DNA from: Rhodococcus sp. H36-A4
GTDB lineage: Bacteria > Actinomycetota > Actinomycetes > Mycobacteriales > Mycobacteriaceae
Length of the DNA stretch: 64,000 nucleotides
Reading direction: 5' to 3'
Assembly (NCBI RefSeq): GCF_027158005.1
Contig: NZ_JAPVLQ010000001.1
Coordinates: 186,001-250,000, forward strand
Shown here: positions 16,680 to 25,681 of the stretch, piece after piece
Numbering within the stretch: the first letter of the stretch is position 1
Layout: each line of letters starts with the position of its first letter
Translations under genes and position numbers: made by a program
Notes under the pieces: model-generated
The model's database searches: none
Seen by the model: only the letters and a program-made list of their open reading frames with translations
What the model was told of the DNA's origin: nothing

Positions 16680-17267
16680 TCAGGCGTCCAGGCCGGAAAG
16701 GTCGGCGATGACCTGACTCGCCAATGGGGTCAGCGTCGCCATGCCGTCACGGATCGCGGCCCGCGAGGACGCGAGATTCACCACCAGTGTGCTGCCGGAA
16801 ACCCCGACGAGCCCACGAGACAGACCAGCGTCGAGAGTGCCCGCCGCAAGCCCGGACGATCGGAGGGCCTCACTGATGCCCGGAATCTCTCGATCCAAAA
16901 CCTCGGCAGTGACGTCTGGAGTCACATCCCGCGGTGAGACGCCGGTTCCGCCGATCGACACGACCAGATCGACGCCACCGATGACAGCGGTGTTGAGCGC
17001 ATTGCGCACATCGACCTCATCCGATGTCACGGCAACAACGCCGTCGACCAAGAATCCTGCTTCGGTGAGCAACTCTGTGACCAATGGGCCGGTCGAGTCC
17101 TGTTCACTGCTGTGTGCGGTCCGATCGTCCACGATCACGACCAACGCCCGTCCAGCCAGAGGTGCCTCTATTTCCATAGTGCTTACCGTAGTAGTAGCGC
17201 GCTGCCCGGACTCACGCTGTGCGTAAATCGTTGCAACTGTCGTCAGCGAATCGGTATCGGACCACAT
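16680..17267 (-). CDS. moaB2: MoaB2/MogA-like molybdopterin-binding protein
   Basis: A MogA/MoaB-family protein of up to 195 residues. The SIGGTGVSPRDVTPD motif is the cofactor-binding signature, and the later SRGLVGVSGSTLVVNLASS segment aligns with the family's G-x-T-L-I-V-N-L-P-G. The expected Gly-x-Ser/Pro near the end is changed to ASSR, so activity is not assured. The ATG at 17267 overlaps the pepD stop as TGATG, favouring coupled translation; the ATG at 17177 (MEIEAPLAGRALVV) gives a more typical domain start. Synteny matches Rv0984, downstream of pepD. Confidence 0.88.
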   Translation of the reverse strand: MWSDTDSLTTVATIYAQRESGQRATTTVSTMEIEAPLAGRALVVIVDDRTAHSSEQDSTGPLVTELLTEAGFLVDGVVAVTSDEVDVRNALNTAVIGGVDLVVSIGGTGVSPRDVTPDVTAEVLDREIPGISEALRSSGLAAGTLDAGLSRGLVGVSGSTLVVNLASSRAAIRDGMATLTPLASQVIADLSGLDA

Positions 17268-18697
17268 CAGCGACCACCAGGGAATCCGGGGATCTGCAGT
17301 GGTGACTGCGACTCCGATTCGGACGGCGCCTGTACTGCACCGGTCTGCGGCTCGGCGGTTCCGAGGGTCACCTCGACAGTCTTGTCCTTACCGCCTTCGT
17401 TGTAGGTGATCTTCACCGAATCGCCGGGGGCGTGCGAACGCACGGCTGCAATAAGAGCGTCACCACTTGAAATCACCCGATCATCGACCTTGGTGATGAC
17501 AGCACCCTTGGGAATACCAGCTGCGGCCGCTGGACTCCCCTCGGTCACCTCGACCACCGTCGCACCGTTCGCATCGTCCTGTGAGGGGACCTGAACACCG
17601 ATCATGGCCTGTGTCGCCTTACCGGTCTTGCTCAGCTCATCGGCTATGCGCTTGGCCTGATCGACCGGAATCGCGAAGCCAAGTCCGATGGAGCCGCTCT
17701 GAGCGCCCGAGGACTTGCTTCCGCCGAGTGAGGCGATTGCAGTGTTGATGCCGATCAGCTGCCCCTCGGTATCGACCAGTGCGCCACCGGAGTTGCCGGG
17801 GTTGATAGCAGCATCGGTCTGAATGGCATCGATCACCGAGTTCTGGTTGCCCGACTCACCGCTGGTCGACACCGGACGGTTCAGCGCGGACACGATACCT
17901 GTGGTCACGGTCCCGGCAAGCCCGAGCGGTGAACCGATTGCCACAACCTGTTGCCCCACCTCGAGGTTCGACGAAGTGCCGAGTTCGATCGGGGTCAACC
18001 CTGTCTTGCCTTGCACCTTGATGACCGCCATGTCGGAAACAGCATCCGCGCCCACCAAAGTTGCATCTGCAATCGATCCGTCCGAGAAGGCGACGGTCAG
18101 TTTACCGTTGGCGCCTGCGCCGGTAGCGACGTGATTGTTGGTGAGAACAAGTCCGTCCGAGGACAGAATGACGCCGGAGCCTTCTCCCTCGGCCTGGCTT
18201 CCCTTGACCTGAATCTGCACGACACTCGGCAGAACCTTGTTCGCTACAGCCTGAACCGAGCCGTCGGGGAAGTTGGCGGCAGGTTGCGCCGCAGTGACGT
18301 TGGAGTTGAGCGAATTCGTTACTCCGCCAGTGCCGTTGGCGTTGTTGGTAGCTATTGCCCCTACCGCGCCACCGATTCCGCCGCCGACCAGAACCAGCGC
18401 GATAGCTCCGGCGACAAGAGTGGTTCGGCCGGGCCGGGCCTTGAGCGCAGCGGGCGCCTGGGTAGTCGCCTCGTGATGCTGTGGTGCAGCATGCTGGTTG
18501 TAGCCGTAGCTCTGCTGGGGGTACGGATTCTGACCGTATGACGGGCTTCCGTACTGACCGGTGGCCTGCTGCTGGCTATGCGGATGCTGCTGCGGAGGAA
18601 ATTGCTGGGTGGAGTGCTGATCCGACGGATTCTGGGCAGTGGGATCCGCTTTCGGATGCTCGGGGTTATGCCCGGAGTCTGTGCGATCGTCGCTCAT
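17267..18697 (-). CDS. pepD: HtrA-like serine protease PepD
   Basis: A 476-residue membrane-anchored DegP/HtrA protease. A Gln/Pro/His-rich cytoplasmic tail (1-85) leads to a transmembrane helix (about 92-116) and then the trypsin-like domain with catalytic H189 (TNNHVA), D222 (SDMAVIKV) and S303 (GNSGGAL). One PDZ domain occupies about 370-455. In mycobacteria PepD degrades misfolded envelope proteins and feeds back on MprAB and SigE signalling. It sits downstream of mprAB after a 143-base gap that contains a candidate MprA site. All catalytic residues are intact. Confidence 0.95.
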   Translation of the reverse strand: MSDDRTDSGHNPEHPKADPTAQNPSDQHSTQQFPPQQHPHSQQQATGQYGSPSYGQNPYPQQSYGYNQHAAPQHHEATTQAPAALKARPGRTTLVAGAIALVLVGGGIGGAVGAIATNNANGTGGVTNSLNSNVTAAQPAANFPDGSVQAVANKVLPSVVQIQVKGSQAEGEGSGVILSSDGLVLTNNHVATGAGANGKLTVAFSDGSIADATLVGADAVSDMAVIKVQGKTGLTPIELGTSSNLEVGQQVVAIGSPLGLAGTVTTGIVSALNRPVSTSGESGNQNSVIDAIQTDAAINPGNSGGALVDTEGQLIGINTAIASLGGSKSSGAQSGSIGLGFAIPVDQAKRIADELSKTGKATQAMIGVQVPSQDDANGATVVEVTEGSPAAAAGIPKGAVITKVDDRVISSGDALIAAVRSHAPGDSVKITYNEGGKDKTVEVTLGTAEPQTGAVQAPSESESQSPLQIPGFPGGR

Positions 18698-18744
18698 CAG
18701 TTGGTACTTCTTTCATTAGAAACCTCGGTCGAGGTCGCCCGCCT

Positions 18745-18760
18745 TTGTTATCGGTAACAA
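18745..18760. promoter_or_regulatory. Near-palindrome upstream of pepD
   Basis: TTGTTATCGGTAACAA, symmetrical except at one base pair, 48-63 bases before the pepD start and just downstream of the candidate MprA box. It could be part of the promoter or an operator; the cognate factor is unknown. Confidence 0.4.
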
Positions 18761-18772
18761 TGCCGGTTGCTT

Positions 18773-18789
18773 CTGAGAGCGTGCTGAGA
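18773..18789 (-). promoter_or_regulatory. Candidate MprA box upstream of pepD
   Basis: On the minus strand, TCTCAG-N5-TCTCAG, two exact hexamers 11 bp apart and so on one face of the helix. The same arrangement recurs before mprA. It lies 76-92 bases before the pepD start. MprA is known to bind direct-repeat sites before pepD and its own gene in M. tuberculosis; assignment here is inference from that and from the repeat pair. Confidence 0.7.
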
Positions 18790-18840
18790 TGCGCCTATTG
18801 ATTTCCCGAGACTCTCCAAATCCAATCCGGGACGCGAAAG

Positions 18841-20295
18841 TCAGATATCCGAAGCCGTCGGCACGATCTGCGGATCCACCTCCCCCGGCAATACGATTCG
18901 AATCAGTGCACCCCCACGTTCGGACACCTCCACACCGATGGTGCCACCGTGTTTGACAACAACTTGCCGAACTATCGCAAGCCCCAATCCGGACCCGGGC
19001 ATAGACCTCGACGCAGTCGATCTGTAGAAGCGATCGAACACGAGTTCGCGATCCTCTTCGGGAATCCCCGGTCCGCCATCGTCGACGGTGAGTTCCATGA
19101 GTCCATCAGCGATCTTGCGCATCACCACGCGGACCTCACCGCCGGCGGGACTCCACTTGGCAGCGTTGTCGAGAACATTGAGCACCGCTCGCGACAACCC
19201 AGCCTGATCCCCATAGACGAACCACGGCTCGAGGGTCGCGACGAAGTCGATTTCGTTGCGACGCCGTCGTACACGCTCGAGACTGCGGGCGACGGCGTCG
19301 GCAAGATCCACACGCTCGAAAACCGTCTCAGGTGTGTCTTCACGGGCTAGGTCTACGAGATCCCCGACGAGTGTGGACAATTCCTGGATCTGCGCGACTA
19401 CGTCGGTGCGCAACTCAGCCATGTCCTCATCCGGAATCGACGGGGCGCCGGGGCGGCCCGAGGCGATCAGCAATTCCATGTTGGTGCGCAACGACGTCAA
19501 GGGGGTGCGGAGTTCGTGACCAGCATCGGCGACGAGTCGACTCTGACGCCCTCTGGATTCAGCCAAGGCTCGGAGCATCGTGTTGAAACTCTCGGTGAGA
19601 CGAGCCAATTCGTCGTCACCGGTGACAGGAATCGGCGTCAGATCATCGGTGCGGGCGACGCGTTCGGCCGCCGCAGTCAATCTCGCAATCGGACGTAACC
19701 CGGTGCGGCCCACAGCCATTCCAGCACCGGCAGCAAGCGCGACACCGCCACCGCCCACGAACAGCAGAACCCACGCGAGCCGATCGAGCACCTCGCCAGT
19801 GGGAGAGAGCCGTTGTGCAATGACAATTGTGCTGCCGTCCTGTGTGCGCTGACTGAGCACTCGCTGCCCGTCGACCGTTCGCAAAGAAAGATCACTCTTC
19901 CCTTCGGCGACAGCGACTTCCGCGTCTCCGATCGGCACCTTGGAACCTGGCGGCACATACTTGGTGAGATCGGGATAGATCAGCGCCACCGAGACGTCGG
20001 TGCTGTACAACGTCGCACCAGCAACGTACCGGGGGTCGAATGTGACCAGATTGCTGTTGACCAACGCGTCTGCCCGGCTTCGAAGCTGGTTGTCGACGTC
20101 CCCGTACAACGCCCGCGATACGACGGCGTAGGCCGCAATCGCCATCACCGCCACGGCGATAGCCACCACCGACGCGGCCAACAACGTCACTCGCCAACGC
20201 AACGACACCGTCCGCGTCAACGGCATGGGAGGACGCATCGCCGACGGGTCCGACACTGCCTGCGCGGGCGGCCGACGCCCGAAGGGAGCAACCAT
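18841..20295 (-). CDS. mprB: Envelope-stress sensor histidine kinase MprB
   Basis: A 484-residue sensor kinase. Two membrane helices (about 35-58 and 173-195) enclose an extracytoplasmic domain of about 115 residues. A HAMP domain (RTGLRPIARLTAAAERVA) follows, then the dimerisation helix with phospho-acceptor H260 (DAGHELRTPLTSL) and an HATPase_c domain with N box NVLDNAAKWS, G1 DDGGPGIP and G2 GSGLGLAI. MprB senses envelope stress and phosphorylates MprA. The start overlaps the mprA stop (TAATG), indicating translational coupling. Confidence 0.94.
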   Translation of the reverse strand: MVAPFGRRPPAQAVSDPSAMRPPMPLTRTVSLRWRVTLLAASVVAIAVAVMAIAAYAVVSRALYGDVDNQLRSRADALVNSNLVTFDPRYVAGATLYSTDVSVALIYPDLTKYVPPGSKVPIGDAEVAVAEGKSDLSLRTVDGQRVLSQRTQDGSTIVIAQRLSPTGEVLDRLAWVLLFVGGGGVALAAGAGMAVGRTGLRPIARLTAAAERVARTDDLTPIPVTGDDELARLTESFNTMLRALAESRGRQSRLVADAGHELRTPLTSLRTNMELLIASGRPGAPSIPDEDMAELRTDVVAQIQELSTLVGDLVDLAREDTPETVFERVDLADAVARSLERVRRRRNEIDFVATLEPWFVYGDQAGLSRAVLNVLDNAAKWSPAGGEVRVVMRKIADGLMELTVDDGGPGIPEEDRELVFDRFYRSTASRSMPGSGLGLAIVRQVVVKHGGTIGVEVSERGGALIRIVLPGEVDPQIVPTASDI

Positions 20296-20981
20296 TACGG
20301 AGGCGTCTCGCGGAGCACGTAGCCGACTCCCCGGACCGTATGAATCAACCGAGATTCGCCCTCTGCTTCGGTCTTACGTCGCAGATAGCCCACATACACC
20401 TCGAGAGCGTTCCCCGACGTCGGGAAGTCGTATCCCCACACCTCTTCGAGGATTCGACTGCGTGTCAGTACTCGACGCGGGTTCATGATCAACATTTCCA
20501 TGAGCGAGAACTCGGTTCGCGTCAGGCTGATCGACCGTTCACCGCGGGTCACCTCGCGGGTGACCGGATCCAATGAGAGATCGGCGAACTCCATTGCTTC
20601 CGATTCTCCGTCGGCATCCATCGCGGTCCGACGAAGCAGCGCGCGCAATCGAGCCAACAATTCCTCGAGCGCGAACGGCTTGGGCAGATAGTCGTCGGCA
20701 CCGGCGTCGAGACCGGCCACGCGCTCGGACACCGAGTCACGGGCAGTGAGTACCAGAATCGGCAGGTCGTCACCGACACTACGTAGGCGTCGGCACACTT
20801 CGAGCCCGTCGAGACGGGGCATCATCACGTCGAGGACGAGCGCATCCGGGCGTTCCGCGGCAATTTTCTCCAGTGCATCCAAACCGTCGACAGCAATGTC
20901 GACGGTGTAACCGTTGAAGGTGAGGGATCTCCTGAGCGAGTCACGGACCGCTCGATCGTCGTCGACAACCAGAATGCGCAT
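20295..20981 (-). CDS. mprA: Response regulator MprA
   Basis: A 228-residue OmpR/PhoB-type regulator. The receiver has the acidic pocket DDD (7-9), phospho-acceptor D51 in [11 protein letters not shown], a conserved Thr (LTARDS) and Lys (LPKPFAL). The winged-helix domain runs from about 128 with [20 protein letters not shown] and the terminal [13 protein letters not shown]-type recognition region. In mycobacteria MprA controls pepD, its own operon and sigma factors. It is the first gene of mprAB; a TCTCAG direct repeat lies 23-39 bases upstream of the start, consistent with autoregulation. Confidence 0.95.
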   Translation of the reverse strand: MRILVVDDDRAVRDSLRRSLTFNGYTVDIAVDGLDALEKIAAERPDALVLDVMMPRLDGLEVCRRLRSVGDDLPILVLTARDSVSERVAGLDAGADDYLPKPFALEELLARLRALLRRTAMDADGESEAMEFADLSLDPVTREVTRGERSISLTRTEFSLMEMLIMNPRRVLTRSRILEEVWGYDFPTSGNALEVYVGYLRRKTEAEGESRLIHTVRGVGYVLRETPP

Positions 20982-21003
20982 TCGTCTAGTTTGTCCTTAA
21001 GGA

Positions 21004-21020
21004 CTGAGATATGTCTGAGA
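21004..21020 (-). promoter_or_regulatory. Candidate MprA box upstream of mprA
   Basis: On the minus strand, TCTCAG-N5-TCTCAG, identical in both hexamers and spacing to the site upstream of pepD, with an unrelated 5-base spacer. It is 23-39 bases before the mprA start, suiting autoregulation. Confidence 0.7.
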
Positions 21021-21036
21021 AGGGTCCCGATGTGTC

Positions 21037-21696
21037 CTACTCCTCGGCAGGGAGGCGTCGGGCAATCGGTAGATTCCACCGTCGCCACAGGGCCAGAACA
21101 CGCAGCCCCGTCGCGGCAACGGTGCCGATGACCAGGCCGAGATTCTCGGACCATCCGATTGCTTCGGTCACCGCAACCGCCGCCGAACCCAACAATGCCG
21201 GGACCGCATACAGATCGCGCCTAAGCAGCAACGGAACCTCGTTGACCAGGACGTCTCGAATGACGCCGCCCGCCACAGCTGTCGTCACACCGATGAGACA
21301 GGCCGCGAGTGAACTACCCCCGCTCTCCAACGCGATCGTCGCACCCGTCGCCGCGAACAACCCCATTCCGAACGCGTCGAAGAGCAGCACACCTTTCCAG
21401 ACACGATCGATGACCGGATGCGCAACGAACACCAACAGCGATGTGATGAGCGCGACCGTAAGGTTGGGCCACCGATCCAGCGACGTCGGCGGGTGGATCC
21501 CGAGCAGGAGATCGCGGATGATGCCGCCACCGACTCCCGTCGTGATTCCGACGACGCACACACCGAAGAGATCGAGGCGTTTACGAACACCGATCAGAGC
21601 GCCCGACGCTGCGAACGCCGCGATTCCCACATAACCCAACACATCCACGAGCACCCGGTAAGCGTGCCATGGGCGCATCCACCACCGCTGTGGCAC
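21037..21696 (-). CDS. TRIC/UPF0126-family membrane channel protein
   Basis: A 219-residue inner-membrane protein with about seven transmembrane helices in two homologous halves. The repeated signatures are GVGGGIIRDLLLG (first half) and AVAGGVIRDVLVNEVP (second half), typical of prokaryotic trimeric intracellular cation (TRIC) channels, formerly UPF0126. Members conduct monovalent cations; substrate here is not known. It lies directly upstream of mprA on the same strand, 55 bases before it, with the MprA box in between, so co-transcription is possible. Confidence 0.88.
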   Translation of the reverse strand: MPQRWWMRPWHAYRVLVDVLGYVGIAAFAASGALIGVRKRLDLFGVCVVGITTGVGGGIIRDLLLGIHPPTSLDRWPNLTVALITSLLVFVAHPVIDRVWKGVLLFDAFGMGLFAATGATIALESGGSSLAACLIGVTTAVAGGVIRDVLVNEVPLLLRRDLYAVPALLGSAAVAVTEAIGWSENLGLVIGTVAATGLRVLALWRRWNLPIARRLPAEE

Positions 21697-21740
21697 GCTG
21701 AGTTCATTCGAGGAGCGCCACAGGAAAGGTTGGGTTCACG

Positions 21741-22757
21741 TTGCCGATCGTCGACAACGCCGTGTACGTCGACGGCAAAAGGACAGCCAACCCAGGCAGT
21801 CTCGACATCACCTACGATGTGATGCGAGAACGCAAAGGGATGGCCTGGATCGGCATGTACCGCCCGGGAGTCGACGAAATCGACTCCGTCGCAGACGAAT
21901 TCAGCCTCCACCGCCTGGCAGTCGAGGATGCCATCGCCGCACACCAGCGTCCGAAACTCGAACGGTACGACGACCAACTATTCGTCGTACTTCGACCTGC
22001 TCGGTACATCGACGAGACCGAGAAGGTCGAATTCGGCGAACTCCACATCTTCCTGGGCCCAGACTTCATCATCACCATCAGGCACGCTGAATCACCGGAC
22101 CTCAAAGTGGTGCGCGAACGACTCGAGAAGACACCCTCACTGCTCCGCCAAGGTACCGAGGCTGTGCTCTACGCCATCCTCGACCAAGTCGTCGACGAGT
22201 ACGAACCCGTAGTCGAAGGACTCCAGATCGACATCGACCAAATCGAGGACCAACTGTTCTCGAGAGACGAATCGGTGTCCCGACGCATCTATACCCTCTC
22301 CCGTGAGGTCACCGAGTTCCAACGCGCAACCGGGCCGCTGGTGACGATGATCGAGCACCTCGCAAAAGGTTCGGACAAGTATCACGTCGACATCGAACTC
22401 CAACGCAACCTGCGTGACGTGCTCGACCACTGCGTTCGGATCGCAGAACGCGTCGAAACATTCCGATCGAACCTGCAGAACGCACTCTCGGTCAATTCGA
22501 CGATGGTCGCCCAACAGCAGAACGATGAAATCCGCGCCATGACGCAAGTCAGCCTGGAACAAAACGAGCAAGTGAAGAAGATCTCGTCATGGGGCGCCAT
22601 TCTATTCGCGCCATCACTTATCGCCGCGATCTACGGAATGAACTTCGAGGTCATGCCGGAACTGAGTGTGCACATCGGATACCCGCTTGCACTGCTGGCG
22701 ATGGTCCTCTGCTCGAGCGCACTGTATGTGACCTTCAAGCGACAGAAGTGGCTATAG
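21741..22757 (+). CDS. corA: CorA-type magnesium transporter
   Basis: A 338-residue CorA. The cytoplasmic alpha/beta domain is followed by the long stalk helix and two C-terminal membrane helices; the pore signature GMNF is at 299-302, with MPEL (305-308) in the periplasmic loop, and the protein ends with the basic KRQKWL. The pentamer imports Mg2+ (and can pass Co2+ or Ni2+). The start is TTG 21741, preceded by AGGAAAGG. It is convergent with a small secreted-protein gene 7 bases away. Confidence 0.95.
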   Translation: MPIVDNAVYVDGKRTANPGSLDITYDVMRERKGMAWIGMYRPGVDEIDSVADEFSLHRLAVEDAIAAHQRPKLERYDDQLFVVLRPARYIDETEKVEFGELHIFLGPDFIITIRHAESPDLKVVRERLEKTPSLLRQGTEAVLYAILDQVVDEYEPVVEGLQIDIDQIEDQLFSRDESVSRRIYTLSREVTEFQRATGPLVTMIEHLAKGSDKYHVDIELQRNLRDVLDHCVRIAERVETFRSNLQNALSVNSTMVAQQQNDEIRAMTQVSLEQNEQVKKISSWGAILFAPSLIAAIYGMNFEVMPELSVHIGYPLALLAMVLCSSALYVTFKRQKWL

Positions 22758-22764
22758 CTATCTT

Positions 22765-23013
22765 TCAGAAGCTGAAGCCCCAGTTGTACGGACTGAGAAC
22801 CACCCGAAACCAGACACCGGCATCGGCGTCGAACGTGCAGGGGACGAAGACGATCGACTGCGACGCCTGCTCCAGCACCTGCGCTTTCGAACAGAAATAT
22901 TGACCACCCTCACCGGACATCTCTGCTCTGTAGACCGGACCCACATGCCAGGGCGCTGCCTCCGCCGTCGCCGATCCAAGGGCCATCGGCACGGCCGCCA
23001 ATGCCACCAACAC
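22765..23013 (-). CDS. Small secreted protein
   Basis: An 82-residue frame starting at GTG 23013 with a short hydrophobic signal peptide (LVALAAVPMALGSATAEA, probable cleavage after AEA). The mature domain of about 63 residues has two Cys (in FCSKAQV and VPCTFD), which could form a disulfide, and aromatic residues. I recognise no family; similar tiny Cys-pair exported proteins occur in mycolata. No good Shine-Dalgarno sequence precedes the GTG, and an in-frame stop lies immediately upstream, so the start is confined to this place. The signal peptide is the main support. Confidence 0.55.
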   Translation of the reverse strand: MLVALAAVPMALGSATAEAAPWHVGPVYRAEMSGEGGQYFCSKAQVLEQASQSIVFVPCTFDADAGVWFRVVLSPYNWGFSF

Positions 23014-23331
23014 ATTTCAGATGGTCGAGGACTTCGACGACAATTATTGGTCGGTCTTTCGCGCCGAGGAACGCCGAGTGCGGGATGCGTTACAAGATGG
23101 CAAGAGGCATATCTTCGAATCCGAGATGAAAGAGCGGCGACGCACCCACGGCCGCCCTGGCCATAGTTCGCGCCCTGACCTCTGAAGGCCGACTCGAATG
23201 GGGGCGGACCGCCAAGAGCCGATGGTGGGTACACGATTGATACCCCTGCTATCTGGGTAGCTTCACCGAATGAGCAATTCTTATCTGAGCACGTCCTGGA
23301 TTACCCGTCGACCTGCAGAAGCCCCGACGGC
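23014..23331. other. Intergenic region between divergent small genes
   Basis: About 320 bases between the small secreted protein and the DUF1622 gene. Only short, unconvincing frames are present. An inverted repeat GGGTA-N9-TACCC at 23227-23245 is the one clear structure; promoters for both sides presumably lie here. Confidence 0.4.
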
Positions 23332-23748
23332 ATGAGCACAAGTACTTTCGCCCTGGAAATCCTTCCCGAAGAATTGCTCCGCTCGGCAGTGGACTTGATG
23401 GTGCGGCTAGTCGAAGCCGCGGGCGCAGTGGTCATCTTCACCGGGGCGATGATTGCAGTCTTCGGATTTGTTCGGGCACTGCCACAACGCAATACCGACG
23501 CTTTCGTGCCAGTAAGGCTGCGGCTTGGGCGATTCCTCGCCCTGGGTTTGGAACTGCAACTTGCAAGTGACATTTTACGTACCGCGATCTCGCCAAGTTT
23601 CGACGAGATCGGCAAGCTGGCGGCGATCGCTGCGATACGTACCGCGTTGAACTATTTCCTCGCCCGCGAGGTAGCAGCTGAACAACGCATTATCGATCGC
23701 CATCGCGAAGCCAGCAACGACTCCGACGCATCCGATGACCGACCATGA
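23332..23748 (+). CDS. DUF1622 family membrane protein
   Basis: A 138-residue protein with three hydrophobic segments (about 20-50, 75-95 and the re-entrant region near 100-118). The LGRFLALGLELQLASDILRTAISPSFDEIGKLAAIAAIRTALNYFL block is the signature part of DUF1622, described in part of its length by the LQLASDILRTA motif. Function is unknown; members are often found with stress genes. The last codons overlap the start of the next gene (ATGA at 23745-23748), so the two are a coupled pair. Confidence 0.82.
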   Translation: MSTSTFALEILPEELLRSAVDLMVRLVEAAGAVVIFTGAMIAVFGFVRALPQRNTDAFVPVRLRLGRFLALGLELQLASDILRTAISPSFDEIGKLAAIAAIRTALNYFLAREVAAEQRIIDRHREASNDSDASDDRP

Positions 23749-24014
23749 GTACATTGCTGACCGACCTGACACCGCTCATCGCAGGCATCGGCGTCGTCAT
23801 CGCGAGTGCCGTACTCGTCAGAACCCATAGACTGTCCGTAGCGCTTCCCGTATTACTCGATTTTCTACTTGCCGCTGGCCTGCTGCGGCTCACTGCCGCA
23901 GCGCCGTGGCGGGCGATCATTACTGTCGCGGTGATAGTGCTTCTGCGAAAAGTCGTCACCTGGTCACTTGGACGAACTGCGCCCACCCCAGGATCACAGC
24001 TCGCCGTCCGGTGA
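23745..24014 (+). CDS. Small membrane protein coupled to the DUF1622 gene
   Basis: An 89-residue protein with three predicted transmembrane helices (about 10-25, 32-50 and 55-72) and a short hydrophilic tail. The start overlaps the upstream stop by 4 bases, a strong sign of co-translation and partnership. I recognise no characterised family. Both partners are small helical membrane proteins, so they may form a complex. Confidence 0.7.
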   Translation: MSTLLTDLTPLIAGIGVVIASAVLVRTHRLSVALPVLLDFLLAAGLLRLTAAAPWRAIITVAVIVLLRKVVTWSLGRTAPTPGSQLAVR

Positions 24015-24141
24015 ACTCAGCCGTCTTTGGCCGACTGCATGCAAGTCGGCTACAGCGTCTTCAGAGGCATGCTCAGAGCGCGCTGGATCAGCGAAGTGAA
24101 GCGCAAGGTTTCCGCCCGGCTTCCTCCGGGCACATCGAAGT

Positions 24142-25635
24142 ATGACTCAGACCTCGATGTGGTTCGACCGGCCGAAACGCCAACCCTACGATTCGGTCGA
24201 TTTCGGGCAGCGATACGACACTGTTATCGTCGGCGCCGGCCTCACAGGCCTGATCACCGCGCTCCTATATGCGCGTGGCGGTGACAGCGTCGCAGTGATC
24301 GAAGCCCGCACACTCGGAGCCGTCACCACCGGCAACACCACCGCCAAAATCAGCATTTTGCAGGGGGCCAAGCTGTCTTCGATCGCGTCGAAACATACCC
24401 AACAGCAGGTGCGCCGCTATGTGGATGGCAACATAGCCGGCCAGACCTGGCTGCTCGACTATTGCGCGTCCCGAGATATTGCCGTCCAACGCGAGACCGC
24501 GTACACCTACGCCACCAGTGCAGCGGGCCTGAAATCGGTGCAAGAAGAAATGCGGCTTGCACTCGCGGCGGGAATCGACGCAAGTTACACCACCACGACC
24601 GAATTGCCCTTCGACGTCGTCGGTGCAGTATCGGTTCCGAACCAAGCCCAATTCGACCCCATGGATGCCATCGAAGCCCTCGCTGAGGACGCCGTCACCG
24701 AAGGTGCCCACATCACCGAAGGAATTCGGGTACGCGGGGTGCACCGCCGGCTACGGCACGTCGACGTCACGACCGATCGCGGTACGGTCCGCGCCGGCCG
24801 AGTCGTATTAGCAACCGGGACACCGACGCTCGACCGCGGCGGATTCTTCGCGCGGTTGGAACCACTGCGTTCGTATGCAGCCGCGTACGAGATCGAAGGG
24901 CCGGTCCCGCGGGGCATGTACATCTCCGCGGACTCACCGAGTCGTTCCCTCCGATATGCCCCCACTCCTACAGGTGATCTGCTACTCGTCGGGGGCAACG
25001 GACACGTCGTCGGCCGTGAATCATCTCCGCAAAGCCAAGTGGAGGATCTGGACAAGTGGACCGCCGAAAACTTCCCCGGTGCCAGCCGGCGGTATCGCTG
25101 GTCTGCGCAGGACTACGAATCCATCGATGTCCTGCCCTACGCAGGTCCGCTGCTCCCCGGGGACGACCGCATCTGCGTCGCGACCGGTTACGACAAGTGG
25201 GGAATGACCAACGCTGCCGCCGCCGCAATGGTGTTGGCGCAGAGGGCTTTCGGCGGCGATCTTCCCTGGGCCGGTGCATACGACAGTTGGAATGTGCGTC
25301 AGCTCACCGGTGCGGTCGAGGCCGTTCGACTGAACACCAATGTCGCCGTGAACCTGACCAAAGGATGGATCGCCCCCTTATCCACAAGCCCGCAGTCACC
25401 GCCACCGGCGGAGGGACAGGGCAGGATCGAACGCGGGGTAACACCCAAGGCTGTCTGCACGGTGAATGGTGTCACCCACACGGTCTCGGCGGTCTGCCCA
25501 CACCTGGGAGGCATCGTTGCATGGAACGACGCCGAAATGTCCTGGGACTGCCCATTACACGGCTCCCGCTTCGCCGCCGATGGGACCGTCCTCGAAGGCC
25601 CGGTCACGTCGAACCTTTCGCCACGAGATAACTGA
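24142..25635 (+). CDS. FAD-dependent oxidoreductase with C-terminal Rieske domain
   Basis: A 497-residue fusion. The N-terminal DAO-type FAD domain has the dinucleotide motif VGAGLTGL (about 31-38) and a second FAD-contacting segment near 330 (ICVATGYDKWGMTNA). The C-terminal 80 residues hold a Rieske 2Fe-2S site with CPHLG and CPLHGSRF (C-x-H and C-x-x-H). Such proteins resemble YhfW/glycine oxidase-like Rieske oxidoreductases; electrons probably pass between flavin and cluster. Substrate unknown. It stands in a stress-flavoured region after the DUF1622 pair. Confidence 0.88.
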   Translation: MTQTSMWFDRPKRQPYDSVDFGQRYDTVIVGAGLTGLITALLYARGGDSVAVIEARTLGAVTTGNTTAKISILQGAKLSSIASKHTQQQVRRYVDGNIAGQTWLLDYCASRDIAVQRETAYTYATSAAGLKSVQEEMRLALAAGIDASYTTTTELPFDVVGAVSVPNQAQFDPMDAIEALAEDAVTEGAHITEGIRVRGVHRRLRHVDVTTDRGTVRAGRVVLATGTPTLDRGGFFARLEPLRSYAAAYEIEGPVPRGMYISADSPSRSLRYAPTPTGDLLLVGGNGHVVGRESSPQSQVEDLDKWTAENFPGASRRYRWSAQDYESIDVLPYAGPLLPGDDRICVATGYDKWGMTNAAAAAMVLAQRAFGGDLPWAGAYDSWNVRQLTGAVEAVRLNTNVAVNLTKGWIAPLSTSPQSPPPAEGQGRIERGVTPKAVCTVNGVTHTVSAVCPHLGGIVAWNDAEMSWDCPLHGSRFAADGTVLEGPVTSNLSPRDN

Positions 25636-25681
25636 AGGCAACCATGGGCCAGTCCCGCAGTCTAATTTTCGCCTGAACCGC

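Noticed and set aside
22758-23234. 158-codon minus-strand frame over the small secreted protein gene
   Set aside because: Arg/Pro-rich shadow frame; the alternate frame has a signal peptide and a cysteine pair.
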